Assembly: GCF_016718685.1 (NCBI RefSeq) | Contig: NZ_JADKCX010000015.1 | Span: 1 to 64,000, forward strand | From: Haliscomenobacter sp. | GTDB lineage: Bacteria; Bacteroidota; Bacteroidia; Chitinophagales; Saprospiraceae | Length of the DNA stretch: 64,000 nucleotides | Direction of reading: 5' to 3' | In this document: one piece after another, positions 18,484 to 26,767 of the stretch | Position numbering within the stretch: position 1 is the first letter of the stretch | Layout of the letters: each line of letters begins with the position of its first letter | The notes under the pieces: generated by a model | Database searches by the model: none | What the model was told of the DNA's origin: nothing | What the model saw: the letters and a program-made list of their open reading frames with translations, nothing else | Position numbers and translations under genes: made by a program

Positions 18484-18864
18484 ATGAGTACCAAACCCAC
18501 GCTCCTTCCTCCCAAACCCGGCTTCCTGCTCGTCGAAATCGTTTACGGCCTGGTATCCCGCGACTGTCGGGGCATGGGTATTTGTAAGCTACACGCTGCA
18601 TCCCCGACCCTGGCCACTCGCGCTACCAGTCCCTGCGGGTCGAGCATTGCCTGGGCTGGGATGGGGGAGCAAGGCAGCTTTGAGCTGTTGGTGCTCCGGA
18701 ATACGGTAATTGAGGAGCAATGGGAGCGGCGATTTGCAGGGGGCAGATTCGTGATGGAAGAGGCATTTGGGGTGCCGGAGGAGCTATTTGGGCAAAGCCG
18801 GGAAATCAAAGCCGGGAGCTACCCGGTGGATGCCATTGGGAATTATCTCCGCATTTGCTTTTAA
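18484..18864 (+). CDS. 126-aa hypothetical protein adjacent to the CHAT-STAND gene
   Basis: An intact frame 35 bp after the STAND stop. The product has Cys residues at SRDCRGMGICKLH and SPCGSS, and a C-terminal segment MEEAFGVPEELFG...AGSYPV. It has no signal peptide and no family that I recognise. It probably shares a transcript with the CHAT gene. A small partner or substrate of the CHAT protease is one possible role, by analogy with protease-substrate pairs in other systems; this is a guess. Confidence 0.6.
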   Translation: MSTKPTLLPPKPGFLLVEIVYGLVSRDCRGMGICKLHAASPTLATRATSPCGSSIAWAGMGEQGSFELLVLRNTVIEEQWERRFAGGRFVMEEAFGVPEELFGQSREIKAGSYPVDAIGNYLRICF

Positions 18865-19131
18865 GCCCTGTCGATGTGGCCAAAGGCAAAGCACTCATCC
18901 AAAACCTCGCGCTCAAAGCACCCTTCGCAGCACCGGCGACCGCAGCGGCTTACCGAGCCGCGAGGTGGCGGGGGATGCGAAGATCTAGGGCACGGTGGAA
19001 AACGGATGCAGGTACCTCACGCTGAATGGGGAAAGCCCAGGCACTGGCCCGAGGGAACGCAGTGACGGAGGGCGAGTGCCTGGGCGCGAGTGTACGGTGG
19101 AAAGCGACAAAAATGAGTACTTGTTGCCAAC
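18865..19131. other. Structured GC-rich intergenic region with a 15-bp hairpin
   Basis: No convincing gene. CCCAGGCACTGGCCC (19036-19050) and GGGCGAGTGCCTGGG (19070-19084) form a stem with one mismatch around a 19-nt loop. The rest contains purine-rich units such as GAGGGAACGCAGTGACGGAG that resemble dispersed palindromic repeats. It could be a repeat element or a structured RNA. Confidence 0.5.
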
Positions 19132-19157
19132 AAAAAAGGCGAAGCCGAAGCTTCGCC
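19132..19157 (-). terminator. UUCG-loop terminator of the first small peptide gene
   Basis: On the minus strand GGCGAAGC-TTCG-GCTTCGCC is followed by TTTTTT. An 8-bp GC-rich stem, a UUCG tetraloop and a U-run make this a classical intrinsic terminator. It lies 44 bp after the stop of the 53-aa gene at 19201. Confidence 0.88.
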
Positions 19158-19200
19158 TGCAAATAACAACCCTATATCATAGCAATGCATCTTTGGTCAG

Positions 19201-19362
19201 TTAAGGTCCAATCCGGCTGAGGGTCAGGTCGAGAGAGCCGATCTTGGTGCGTCCACTGCTTTCGGCAGTGCTTGGAGTTGCTGTGGAGGTAGTGGAGGCG
19301 GAAATGGAAGTTTGGTTGCCAGTCAGCAGGAGCTGTAGGAGCAGGAAAAGGATAGTGTTCAT
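19201..19362 (-). CDS. 53-aa exported or membrane peptide, paralogue A
   Basis: Starts MNTILFLLLQLLLTG, a hydrophobic N-terminal helix with no basic start. It continues with a Ser/Thr-rich stretch and ends SSGRTKIGSLDLTLSRIGP. It is clearly paralogous to the gene at 19990-20139: same start, same disordered middle, and tail S(S)R.K(I/V)...DLT(L/F). The start region AAAGCTATGAA is shared too. It has its own terminator. Function unknown; could be a small secreted or membrane-anchored peptide. Confidence 0.6.
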   Translation of the reverse strand: MNTILFLLLQLLLTGNQTSISASTTSTATPSTAESSGRTKIGSLDLTLSRIGP

Positions 19363-19564
19363 AGCTTTAGATGGTGTGTGTAGAAAGGTGTGTGTGGCGG
19401 ATGAGTTTTTTGCTCAAATTTTTCACCCATTTCCTGTTCCAATGCTCAGATCACGCAGATGAACGCGATTTTTTAAGTGCCTCATTGGAGTGAAATCTAG
19501 CTGATCTGCGGGGGCAAGTAAAATCCCAAACACACTCTAGGAAGTAGTTTTCTCACAGAAAAGA

Positions 19565-19672
19565 TCAACAGGTACTGGAATCGTAGAAATTGGTGATGGA
19601 GATGATCCAGAGGAGGAGGCCAGAAATGGCGGTAGGGCCGCGCTGGCGGTAGAAGGATATTTGTTTGTTCAT
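19565..19672 (-). CDS. 35-aa single-helix membrane peptide
   Basis: The product begins MNKQISFYRQRGPT, continues with hydrophobic ISGLLLWIISITNFY and ends in Cys. A basic N-terminus followed by one membrane helix fits an inner-membrane micropeptide. It shares the AAAGCTATGAA start context with its neighbours and has a good TTTG-N19-TAnnTTTG promoter at 19696-19726. Too short for family recognition; could be a toxin-like peptide, which is inference. Confidence 0.5.
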   Translation of the reverse strand: MNKQISFYRQRGPTAISGLLLWIISITNFYDSSTC

Positions 19673-19695
19673 AGCTTTTTTTGTTAAAATTTAAA

Positions 19696-19726
19696 CAAAG
19701 TTATTATTTTTTAAACATATCGCAAA
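19696..19726 (-). promoter_or_regulatory. Bacteroidota-type promoter of the 35-aa peptide gene
   Basis: On the minus strand TTTG (19723-19726) and TAACTTTG (19696-19703) are separated by exactly 19 nt, matching the -33 TTTG / -7 TAnnTTTG consensus. The start codon lies 24 nt downstream. The upstream block AAGTCTAAAAAATTTGC is repeated before the 49-aa gene. Confidence 0.75.
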
Positions 19727-19793
19727 TTTTTTAGACTTTTTATTTGGTGGCGGTTAGATTGAGGGTGGCGGTTAAACACCGTGCGACATTTTT

Positions 19794-19840
19794 TAACCGC
19801 GGAGTAAAGGAGGGGACGCTGAGTTGCGCGGAGTTTTTTT
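19794..19840. repeat. Dispersed CGCGGAGT-type repeat
   Basis: The segment contains AACCGCGGAGTAAAGG, GGGACGCTGAG and TTGCGCGGAGTTTTTTT, a spaced repeat of (C)GC(G)GAGT units. I recognise this pattern as a widespread intergenic repeat in Bacteroidota and some other phyla. No coding function. Confidence 0.45.
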
Positions 19841-19943
19841 AGGCCACCTGCGGTGGTGGGGAGGAGGTCGCGGAGGGTCGCTTTCGGTGGGCGTTCTTTG
19901 CAGTGCATATAATAGTGGTCAGGCTACGTCTAAAAACAAAAGA

Positions 19944-19963
19944 GGCGAAGCCGAAGCTTCGCC
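19944..19963 (-). terminator. UUCG-loop terminator of the second small peptide gene
   Basis: The same 20-nt hairpin as at 19138-19157 (GGCGAAGC-TTCG-GCTTCGCC on the minus strand), followed by TCTTTTGTTTTT. It lies 26 bp after the 49-aa gene stop. The duplicated terminator supports duplication of the whole small gene unit. Confidence 0.85.
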
Positions 19964-19989
19964 TGTAGGTAGTACTTAGAGCCTATTGT

Positions 19990-20139
19990 CTAAAACGTCA
20001 GGTCGACATCAACCACTTTGCCGCGGCTGCTGGTGGTGACCTGGGTAGTAGAAGCAGGTTCTTGGGTACTGGAAGTGGAAACAGGAGTTGGGCGGCCTGA
20101 CAGCAGGAGCTGCAGGAGCAGGAATAGGATGGTGTTCAT
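19990..20139 (-). CDS. 49-aa exported or membrane peptide, paralogue B
   Basis: Starts MNTILFLLLQLLLSG, has a Ser/Thr/Pro-rich middle and ends SSRGKVVDVDLTF. It is the paralogue of the 53-aa gene at 19201. Upstream on the minus strand there is TTTG (20203-20206) and, 19 nt later, TTAAATTG, a weaker -7 element. The unit promoter-gene-terminator is complete. Unknown function. Confidence 0.62.
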   Translation of the reverse strand: MNTILFLLLQLLLSGRPTPVSTSSTQEPASTTQVTTSSRGKVVDVDLTF

Positions 20140-20220
20140 AGCTTTAGGTGTAAATGGATTTTGTTAAATTTTACACAATTTAATTATAAATTTAACAAAA
20201 TGCAAATTTTTTAGACTTTG

Positions 20221-20460
20221 TTCATTCCGCAGCGGTTCCGGGCACCACTCGTGCACGAATTTCAATCTCCGGAAGTGCTCAGCGGGGAGTAGGATGCAAA
20301 CCTCCGGCCACGCTACGCGAGGATTCCCCGCGCTAGGGGGCTGGAAGGTGCTGCGTTGAGCAGCAGCCCGCAGCGATAGCGGAGGGCCGAGCCGAGAGGC
20401 GAGCCTGGAAGACACCGACCCGACGCAGGAGGGGAGCGCCCAAAAAAGAAAAAAGGAATC
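20221..20460. other. GC-rich structured intergenic region
   Basis: No supported gene. It contains several short inverted repeats, for example around TGCTGCGTTGAGCAGCAGC (20349-20367), and purine-rich units (AGCGGAGGGCCGAGCCGAGAG) like those near 9700 and 19050. Probably a dispersed repeat or structured RNA relic. Confidence 0.35.
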
Positions 20461-20481
20461 CTGGCCACTCCCCTACCCTGT

Positions 20482-21069
20482 TTAAAGCGGCTGTTGCCCG
20501 AGGGTGCCTCCGTTCATCTTCAGCGGCTTCTTGGCCATGATCCGAAACACAAACGGCTTCGCCGGATCAAAGCAGGCCCAAAACGAGTCCTCCATCTGGA
20601 AGATCAGGTAGCCCACGCTCCCGTAGCTGGGATCTCCCTCCTCGACGTGCATGACAGAGCAGGGTTTGGCACCGGTTTCCTGCTGGTAGAAGCGAAACGC
20701 TTCGTCCTGGCACCAGGCGGCGAAGTTTTTGGTGACGATGAGGATCTGCTTGTTGGGCGAACCATCATGCTTCTGGGAGCGGGTAGAGTCGATACAGACC
20801 AAGAGGTTGGGCGTGTGCAGCGGGTACTTGCGGCAGTTGAGCAGCACTTCATTTTTGGCGAAGTTGATGGTGCCCTCGTGGGTGTAGAGGCAGGGGTTGG
20901 GGCAGTCCATTTGTCCGTTGATGATGCGCTGCGGCGGCTGGTAGAGGGAGGCTTTGCAGTCGGAGAAAGATTGTTCCTGGGCAGCGGCGGCGGTGTTGAG
21001 GGTGGTGTCGAAGGTAGCGGGGGTGCAGGCGGTGACGAAAAAGAGGATGGTGAAAAGTTTGGTTTTCAT
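20482..21069 (-). CDS. Cys-rich putative lipoprotein
   Basis: A 195-aa protein whose start MKTKLFTILFFVTAC looks like a lipoprotein signal with lipobox Cys at residue 15. The mature part has about eight further Cys (CPNPC, LNCRKY, VCID, WCQDE, PCSV, WACF), suggesting disulfides in a periplasmic or outer-membrane-anchored protein. I do not recognise the family. It is transcribed in the same direction as the small peptide genes and shares a similar leader (AAGCTTGCTATGAA). Confidence 0.65.
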   Translation of the reverse strand: MKTKLFTILFFVTACTPATFDTTLNTAAAAQEQSFSDCKASLYQPPQRIINGQMDCPNPCLYTHEGTINFAKNEVLLNCRKYPLHTPNLLVCIDSTRSQKHDGSPNKQILIVTKNFAAWCQDEAFRFYQQETGAKPCSVMHVEEGDPSYGSVGYLIFQMEDSFWACFDPAKPFVFRIMAKKPLKMNGGTLGQQPL

Positions 21070-21352
21070 AGCAAGCTTTTTTTAGTGAAAAGTGAAAAGC
21101 GAAAAGCAGAGGTGCTTTTGGTTTTAGTGCTTGCGTTGCTATGAAAATAGAGTTGGGTTCAGGAACCGAGAAGCCTGTGCTTGATAGAGTGATGGCTGTG
21201 TAGCGATTTGTGGGGTAAAGATAGTGGGATTTGGGGAATGGGTCAAGGGGTAGGGTTTTGGAGCTGCGGCCACGGGTCGTCCGTACGGAGAAAAGGAAAA
21301 TGGCGGCGTAATGAAAAATCCCTGGACTTGTTATATACCTGTTAAACCCTTC

Positions 21353-21390
21353 ATGAAACTAGTTTCATATTACCATCCTGTGTAATTTTG
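21353..21390 (+). promoter_or_regulatory. Palindromic operator and promoter of the HMA/TonB receptor unit
   Basis: ATGAAACTAGTTTCAT (21353-21368) is a perfect 16-bp palindrome. TAATTTTG (21383-21390) matches the TAnnTTTG -7 box and lies 34 bp before the start codon. The palindrome covers the -33 position, as expected for a repressor or metal-responsive regulator site. Confidence 0.6.
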
Positions 21391-21423
21391 TCATTATGAA
21401 TTGATCACTCAAAACCATTGAAT

Positions 21424-21783
21424 ATGAAAAATGTATTTGCAACATTGTTAACACTGGCTTTTTTTGGCTTAACACAAGGGTTAACTGCGCAAACTGCGCA
21501 AGCAGCAAAGGATGAAGTAAAAGTAGTCACGGTCAAAGTAAGCGGCGTTTGTTGCAATGGCGATCTAGCTACCATCAAAAAGAAACTGGTCAACCAGGAA
21601 GGCATTGATGAAGTGACTGCCGACAATGCAAAAAAAGAAGCCACAAACATCAAGGTGAAATACCATACGGCCCTTGTTTCTGAGGCAAAAATCCGCAGTT
21701 TGATTGAAAAAACTGAAGGTTGTGAAAACGATGGCGAACTGCCTTACAAAGTAAAAGCGGTTACTTATTTGTCCCCACAATAA
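21424..21783 (+). CDS. Exported heavy-metal-associated (HMA) domain protein
   Basis: About 119 aa with a signal peptide (cleavage near LTAQTAQA). The mature part is an HMA-like fold with the metal motif shifted to VSGVCCNGD, so the usual CxxC is replaced by adjacent Cys. A further Cys lies in EGCENDGE. HMA proteins bind Cu or other soft metals; an exported one would act as a periplasmic metal chaperone or buffer. It is followed after 58 bp by a metal-type TonB receptor, so the pair probably handles the same metal. ATG at 21424 chosen over a TTG at 21418. Confidence 0.8.
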   Translation: MKNVFATLLTLAFFGLTQGLTAQTAQAAKDEVKVVTVKVSGVCCNGDLATIKKKLVNQEGIDEVTADNAKKEATNIKVKYHTALVSEAKIRSLIEKTEGCENDGELPYKVKAVTYLSPQ

Positions 21784-21841
21784 TAAACTTCCAGATACCT
21801 ATATGCCGGATGCATGGTCATCCGGCAAAAATCAACTTTCC

Positions 21842-24070
21842 ATGCGCTTACTGTTGCTGCTCACCTTTTTGGTGCCGTTCTCACTCTTTGGCCAATCGAT
21901 TAAGGGTAAAATATTTGGTGAAACCCCTTCGGGCAACGAAATTTTGCCTGGTGCCACCCTTACCCTTTTGGGCACTACTCAAGGTGTAGTAAGTAATGAA
22001 TTTGGCGTTTTTGAACTTACCGTACCCAATGCGGCCGAAGCCAGGTTAATGGTTTCTTTTTTAGGCTTTCAAACCGATACTGTAGCTGTGCAAGGCCGCT
22101 CTTATTTTTCCATTTACCTCAGCCCCGACTCAAAAAACCTCGAAGCTGCTACCATCGTCGCGAAACAAGGCGGCTCTTTTATCTCTGCTTTACAAGGCAT
22201 CAAGGTGGAAGTCATCAACCAAAAAGAACTCACCAAAGCCGCCTGTTGTGACCTCGCGGGTTGTTTTGAAACCCAGGGCACCATCCAGGCGCAAACCACC
22301 AACCTCCTGCTCAACAGCAAAGAACTCCGCATCCTGGGCTTATCAGGGACCTACAATCAAATTCTGGTGGACGGCATGCCGATGATTTTGGGCGGTTCTT
22401 TCACGTATGGCATCAGCAGCATTCCCGGCACTTTGGTGGATCAGATTTTTGTGGCCAAAGGTGCCAATTCGGTCTTGCAGGGATTTGAAAGCATCAGCGG
22501 CCAGGTCAACGTCGTCCTGAAAGAACCGAAACCCGACAAAGAAAAATTCCTGCTCAACGCCTACCTCAATTCCTTTGGGGAAAAACACCTCAACGCCAAT
22601 TTTTCGACCACCTTGGGCAAAAACTGGAAAAGCCTCACTTCGCTGCACTTGGTGCAACCCGCCAGCAAACGCGACCGGGATGAAGATACTTTTTTGGACT
22701 TGCCCTTGCTGACCCGTTTGGCCATTTACCAAAAATTCACCCTGGGCGACGAACAAACTGCTGGCTGGAGTAGCAAAATCGGCCTGCGTTATTTGGATGA
22801 AAAACGCATCGGCGGGCAAAGCAATTTTGACGCCAAACGTGATCAGGGCTCCAACCAAGTCTATGGTCAGGTGGTGCAATACCAACAACCCGAGTTGTAC
22901 ACCAAAACTGCATATCGCTTTAATCCTCAATCAAAAATATCTTTGATTGCCTCGGCTTTTCAGCACCAGCAATCGGCCTGGTTTGGCGTTACGCAATACG
23001 AATCCAAACACCTGAATGCCTACGCCAACCTGCAATACGAACAACTTTGGGCGCAAAAACACGACCTGAAGTTTGGCTTCAGTTACCGCCACCTCAACCT
23101 GGCCGAAAGCATCCGTTTTTCCAACAATGACCTGGAGCGTACCTTTGCTGGCGACTACCTGCGCCAGGAACGTACCCCCGGGATGTTTGCCGAAAACGTC
23201 TTCAATTTTGACCAATTCAGCATCATTGCCGGAGCCAGAGTAGACCACCATCGGCAATTTGGCTGGCAATTCGTACCCCGCCTGACCCTGCGCTACAATG
23301 CGGGGGATGCCACGGTGATTCGCGCCAATGTAGGCCGGGGCTTGCGCTCGGTCAACTTATTTGCGGAAAACATCTCTTTGCTCATCAGTTCACGCGACAT
23401 TCAATTTGCGGAGAAACTTGATCTGGAAAAAGCCTGGAATACAGGCATTAACCTTACGCATACCGCCAGTGGGGAGAATTTAGTCGCAACTTTTTCAACG
23501 GATTTGTACCATACTCGCTTCCAAAATCAAATTTTTCCCGATTACGATAGCGACCCAAGTTTGGCCATCATCCAAAATTTTCGGGGTACTTCCATTTCCA
23601 ATGGCTTCCAGTTCGACGCCAAGTTTGTGGTAGCTAAAATTTTTGAAGCCAAGTTTGCCTACAACTTTCTGGATGTGTACCGCCGCACTGGAGAACAGAA
23701 AATCCAGTTGCCTTTTAATGCGAAGCACCGTTTGATGGCTGCTTTTTCCTACGAACCCAAAAACAAACAATGGCACGCTGATTTGAACATGCATTGGATG
23801 GGGCCACAACGTTTGCCAGATACACGATCTTTACCACAATCTTTCCAACAGCCTGAGTTTTCACGTGCTTTTTCAGTAGCGAATGTGCAGTTCACCAAGG
23901 TTTGGAAAAAGCTGGATATTTATGCGGGCTGTGAAAACCTCTTCGATTTCCGCCAAATTCGCCCCATCATCAATTGGCAAAATCCTTTTGGGGATTATTT
24001 TGATACGGCTTTTGCTTGGGGCCCTACGCGGGGAAGGGAGTTGTATGTGGGGATGAGGATGAGACTGTAA
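21842..24070 (+). CDS. TonB-dependent receptor, heavy-metal type
   Basis: About 742 aa from the ATG at 21842. A signal peptide (MRLLLLLTFL..) is followed by a carboxypeptidase-regulatory-like domain, a plug domain and a 22-strand-type barrel. The plug carries ELTKAACCDLAGCFET, close to the ELxKAACCNLSESFET motif that I associate with copper-linked receptors of Bacteroidota. It ends in the C-terminal strand RELYVGMRMRL. It follows the HMA gene and probably forms an operon with it. Its last 200 bp are duplicated at 27141-27342. Confidence 0.88.
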   Translation: MRLLLLLTFLVPFSLFGQSIKGKIFGETPSGNEILPGATLTLLGTTQGVVSNEFGVFELTVPNAAEARLMVSFLGFQTDTVAVQGRSYFSIYLSPDSKNLEAATIVAKQGGSFISALQGIKVEVINQKELTKAACCDLAGCFETQGTIQAQTTNLLLNSKELRILGLSGTYNQILVDGMPMILGGSFTYGISSIPGTLVDQIFVAKGANSVLQGFESISGQVNVVLKEPKPDKEKFLLNAYLNSFGEKHLNANFSTTLGKNWKSLTSLHLVQPASKRDRDEDTFLDLPLLTRLAIYQKFTLGDEQTAGWSSKIGLRYLDEKRIGGQSNFDAKRDQGSNQVYGQVVQYQQPELYTKTAYRFNPQSKISLIASAFQHQQSAWFGVTQYESKHLNAYANLQYEQLWAQKHDLKFGFSYRHLNLAESIRFSNNDLERTFAGDYLRQERTPGMFAENVFNFDQFSIIAGARVDHHRQFGWQFVPRLTLRYNAGDATVIRANVGRGLRSVNLFAENISLLISSRDIQFAEKLDLEKAWNTGINLTHTASGENLVATFSTDLYHTRFQNQIFPDYDSDPSLAIIQNFRGTSISNGFQFDAKFVVAKIFEAKFAYNFLDVYRRTGEQKIQLPFNAKHRLMAAFSYEPKNKQWHADLNMHWMGPQRLPDTRSLPQSFQQPEFSRAFSVANVQFTKVWKKLDIYAGCENLFDFRQIRPIINWQNPFGDYFDTAFAWGPTRGRELYVGMRMRL

Positions 24071-24166
24071 CTTTAGGTAGGTTTAAATTTTTTCTTTCAA
24101 TCCAAAAAACATTGGGCATTGGTTTTACTGCTAAAGCAATTGTTCAAAAGAGTAAAAATAAGAAAC

Positions 24167-24174
24167 TACCTTTG
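24167..24174 (+). promoter_or_regulatory. -7 box TACCTTTG before the His/Cys-rich small gene
   Basis: TACCTTTG fits TAnnTTTG and lies 5 bp before the ATG at 24180, so the leader would be extremely short or absent. The -33 element is weak. The same box recurs before the small genes at 27440, 41253 and 51044. Confidence 0.5.
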
Positions 24175-24179
24175 ACAAG

Positions 24180-24503
24180 ATGAAATTTTTTTCGTTCATA
24201 CTTGCTATTTATATTGTACTCTTATCAATAAATCCCTGCTGCTCAGAAAGCAACTGCATGGACGGCGACCACTATACTCACAAAGAGCACACGACAGGCC
24301 ACCATCATCAAGACAACGACTGCACAGACAATTGTTCACCATTTTTCACTTGTGGAACTTGTTCAGGTTTCATTTTACCCTCAACAACTTTTCCCTCATT
24401 GACTCCACAAACGGCTACACTAACACAGTCGATTTTTTTTTACAATCCCTTTTTCATTTCAGAGTTCAATCACTCTATTTGGCAACCACCAACCACCAGT
24501 TAG
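24180..24503 (+). CDS. Small exported His/Cys-rich protein (DUF6660-like)
   Basis: A 107-aa protein with a signal peptide, then a His-rich segment (HYTHKEHTTGHHHQDND) and a Cys cluster CTDNCSPFFTCGTC, both likely metal ligands. It ends SIWQPPTTS; the IWQPP tail recurs in the proteins at 27440 and 41253. I place it with the DUF6660-type proteins of Bacteroidota, from memory. It precedes a TonB receptor by 86 bp and is probably co-regulated with it. Confidence 0.72.
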   Translation: MKFFSFILAIYIVLLSINPCCSESNCMDGDHYTHKEHTTGHHHQDNDCTDNCSPFFTCGTCSGFILPSTTFPSLTPQTATLTQSIFFYNPFFISEFNHSIWQPPTTS

Positions 24504-24589
24504 TGTTTTGTGGTTTAGGCGCAAATTATTTTATGTGGTACGTAGTACCCCTAGCAATCCTTTGTTAAACATTAACTAAGTTGTCAACA

Positions 24590-26758
24590 ATGAAAAAATT
24601 TATCCTGCTGCTCATTGCAGTAATGAATATAGTAACCGTATTCGGACAGAATTCCCTTAAAGTAGTCATCAAAGACAGCGAAACAAAAGAACCTTTAATT
24701 GGTGCAACAGCTGTTTTAGAAAAAACGACTAAGGGGGCAATTGCCGATGTAACTGGGATGTTAATAATTGAAAATATCCCAGACGGAAAACAATTAATCG
24801 TGTTCAGTTATGTTGGATACGAAACCCGAAAAGACACTTTCGATTTCCCACTTTCGTCTACAGAAGCTGTTGAAATACTCTTGATGAGTAGTGAAGAAGA
24901 ATTGGAAGAAATTGTTGTTTCCACAACGAGAAGTACCCGAACAATTGAGAATATCCCAACCCGGTTAGAATTTATTGCAGGAGAAGAACTAGAAGAAAAA
25001 GGGAACATGAAGCCGGGCGATATTCGAATGATGCTAAACGAAAGCACGGGTATTCAAACACAACAAACATCGGCCACGAGTTACAATTCATCCATTCGCA
25101 TACAGGGTCTGGATGGGAAATACACGCAGATTTTGCGGGACGGTTTCCCCCTTTACTCTGGTTTTTCGGGAGGATTAAGTTTGTTGCAAATTGTCCCGCT
25201 TGATTTAAAGCAAGTGGAAGTGGTCAAAGGAGCATCATCAACACTTTATGGGGGTGGTGCGATAGCAGGTTTAGTGAATTTGGTTTCCCAAACCCCGAAG
25301 GAAGAAAGAGAACTTAAATTTTTGCTCAACGGAACTTCTGCTTTGGGGCTGGACGCTAGTGGATTTTATGCCCAAAAATTCAAAAAAATCGGAACAACTG
25401 TTTTTGCATCTTACAATTTAGGAACGCCTTATGACCCTGCTAATATTGGCCTGACTGCTATTCCGAAATTTAGTCGCTACACGGTTAATCCAAGATTGTT
25501 TTTGTATTTTAATGACAAAACTACGTTGAATGTTGGTTTCAATAACACGGCAGAAGTCCGTACCGGAGGCGATATAAAATACATTGAAGGAAATGGCAAT
25601 AATATTCACTCTTATTTTGACAGGAATGAAACAAATCGGTTTAGCACACAATTAGGTTTTGACAAAATTCTCAATGAAAAATCAAAATTCTCCTTAAAAA
25701 ACAGCGTGAGCTATTATGACCGAACTATTGAAATTTCCGATTACGTATTTTCGGGTAAACAGTTGTCTTCATTCAGTGAAATAAACTTCACCCATGAAAA
25801 AGAAAAAACAGAATGGGTTGGCGGCTTGAATTTATGGACAGATGAATTTTCTCAGCAAAAAATTGACACTCAAAAAGTAGTTGATTACAATTACACTACT
25901 GTTGGCGCATTTGTTCAAAACATTTTTAACGCAACGGAAAAATTCTCTCTTGAGACTGGTCTGCGAGGCGATTACCATAATCAATTTGGCTTTTTTGTTT
26001 TACCAAGAATTTCCGCAATGCTTAAATTGAATCAAAAACTTACTGTACGATTGGGCGGTGGAATGGGCTACAAAGCACCGACAGTTTTCACAGAGGATGC
26101 GGAGCGAATACAGTTCAGGAACGTTTTACCCATTAGCATTTCAAAAACAAAAGCCGAGCAGTCTATTGGTGGAAACTTTGACATCAACTTTAGAACTGCT
26201 CTTTCAAAAAAAATGTTTTTTAGCATCAATGCGCTTTTGTTTTATACACAAGTTAAAAACCCTTTATTACTCGTTGCAAATCCAAACGGCTATCATGAAT
26301 TTCAACAGCCAAAAGGGTTCATCGATACCAAAGGGATTGAAACCAATATCAAATTGACGTATGGAGATTTTAAACTTTTCATCGGCTACACATTGGCAGA
26401 TGTAAAACAACATTACTCTACCACGACAGATTTTCCTCTTGTAGCCAGACACCGATTGAATAATGTTTTGATGTATGAAATTGAAGATAAATTAAAAATT
26501 GGTCTGGAAGCCTATTATTTCAGCCCGCAAAAATTAAATGACGGTGCAACTGGGAAGCCATATTGGATTAATGGATTAATGATTGAAAAACTTTGGGAAC
26601 GTTTTTCAATCTTTGTCAACTTTGAAAACTTCCTTGACACACGTCAGACACGCTTTGACACCATTTACACAGGGACAATTACTAATCCAACTTTCAGAGA
26701 TATTTACGCCCCTGTGGACGGTTTTGTAATTAATGGAGGGCTAAAACTCAAACTGTGA
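24590..26758 (+). CDS. TonB-dependent receptor, AT-rich and possibly acquired
   Basis: A 722-aa receptor from ATG 24590, with signal peptide MKKFILLLIAVMNIV.., carboxypeptidase-regulatory-like domain (GATAVLEKTTKGAIADV), a plug with SIRIQGLDGKYTQILRDG and VVKGASSTLYGGGAIAGLVN, then a barrel ending GLKLKL. It is intact. Codon use is more AT-rich (many AAA, GAA, ATT) than the receptor at 21842, which hints at acquisition from another genome. No close tie to its neighbour by sequence. Substrate is probably a metal or metal chelate, from context only. Confidence 0.85.
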   Translation: MKKFILLLIAVMNIVTVFGQNSLKVVIKDSETKEPLIGATAVLEKTTKGAIADVTGMLIIENIPDGKQLIVFSYVGYETRKDTFDFPLSSTEAVEILLMSSEEELEEIVVSTTRSTRTIENIPTRLEFIAGEELEEKGNMKPGDIRMMLNESTGIQTQQTSATSYNSSIRIQGLDGKYTQILRDGFPLYSGFSGGLSLLQIVPLDLKQVEVVKGASSTLYGGGAIAGLVNLVSQTPKEERELKFLLNGTSALGLDASGFYAQKFKKIGTTVFASYNLGTPYDPANIGLTAIPKFSRYTVNPRLFLYFNDKTTLNVGFNNTAEVRTGGDIKYIEGNGNNIHSYFDRNETNRFSTQLGFDKILNEKSKFSLKNSVSYYDRTIEISDYVFSGKQLSSFSEINFTHEKEKTEWVGGLNLWTDEFSQQKIDTQKVVDYNYTTVGAFVQNIFNATEKFSLETGLRGDYHNQFGFFVLPRISAMLKLNQKLTVRLGGGMGYKAPTVFTEDAERIQFRNVLPISISKTKAEQSIGGNFDINFRTALSKKMFFSINALLFYTQVKNPLLLVANPNGYHEFQQPKGFIDTKGIETNIKLTYGDFKLFIGYTLADVKQHYSTTTDFPLVARHRLNNVLMYEIEDKLKIGLEAYYFSPQKLNDGATGKPYWINGLMIEKLWERFSIFVNFENFLDTRQTRFDTIYTGTITNPTFRDIYAPVDGFVINGGLKLKL

Positions 26759-26767
26759 CAGCATACT

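Noticed and set aside
18865..19131. tRNA or other known RNA gene in the GC-rich gap
   Set aside because: No cloverleaf or known RNA motif could be drawn; only a simple hairpin.
20494..21144. 216-aa plus-strand open frame opposite the lipoprotein gene
   Set aside because: Val/Gly-rich composition typical of an antisense shadow; the minus-strand frame has a clear lipoprotein signal and Cys pattern.
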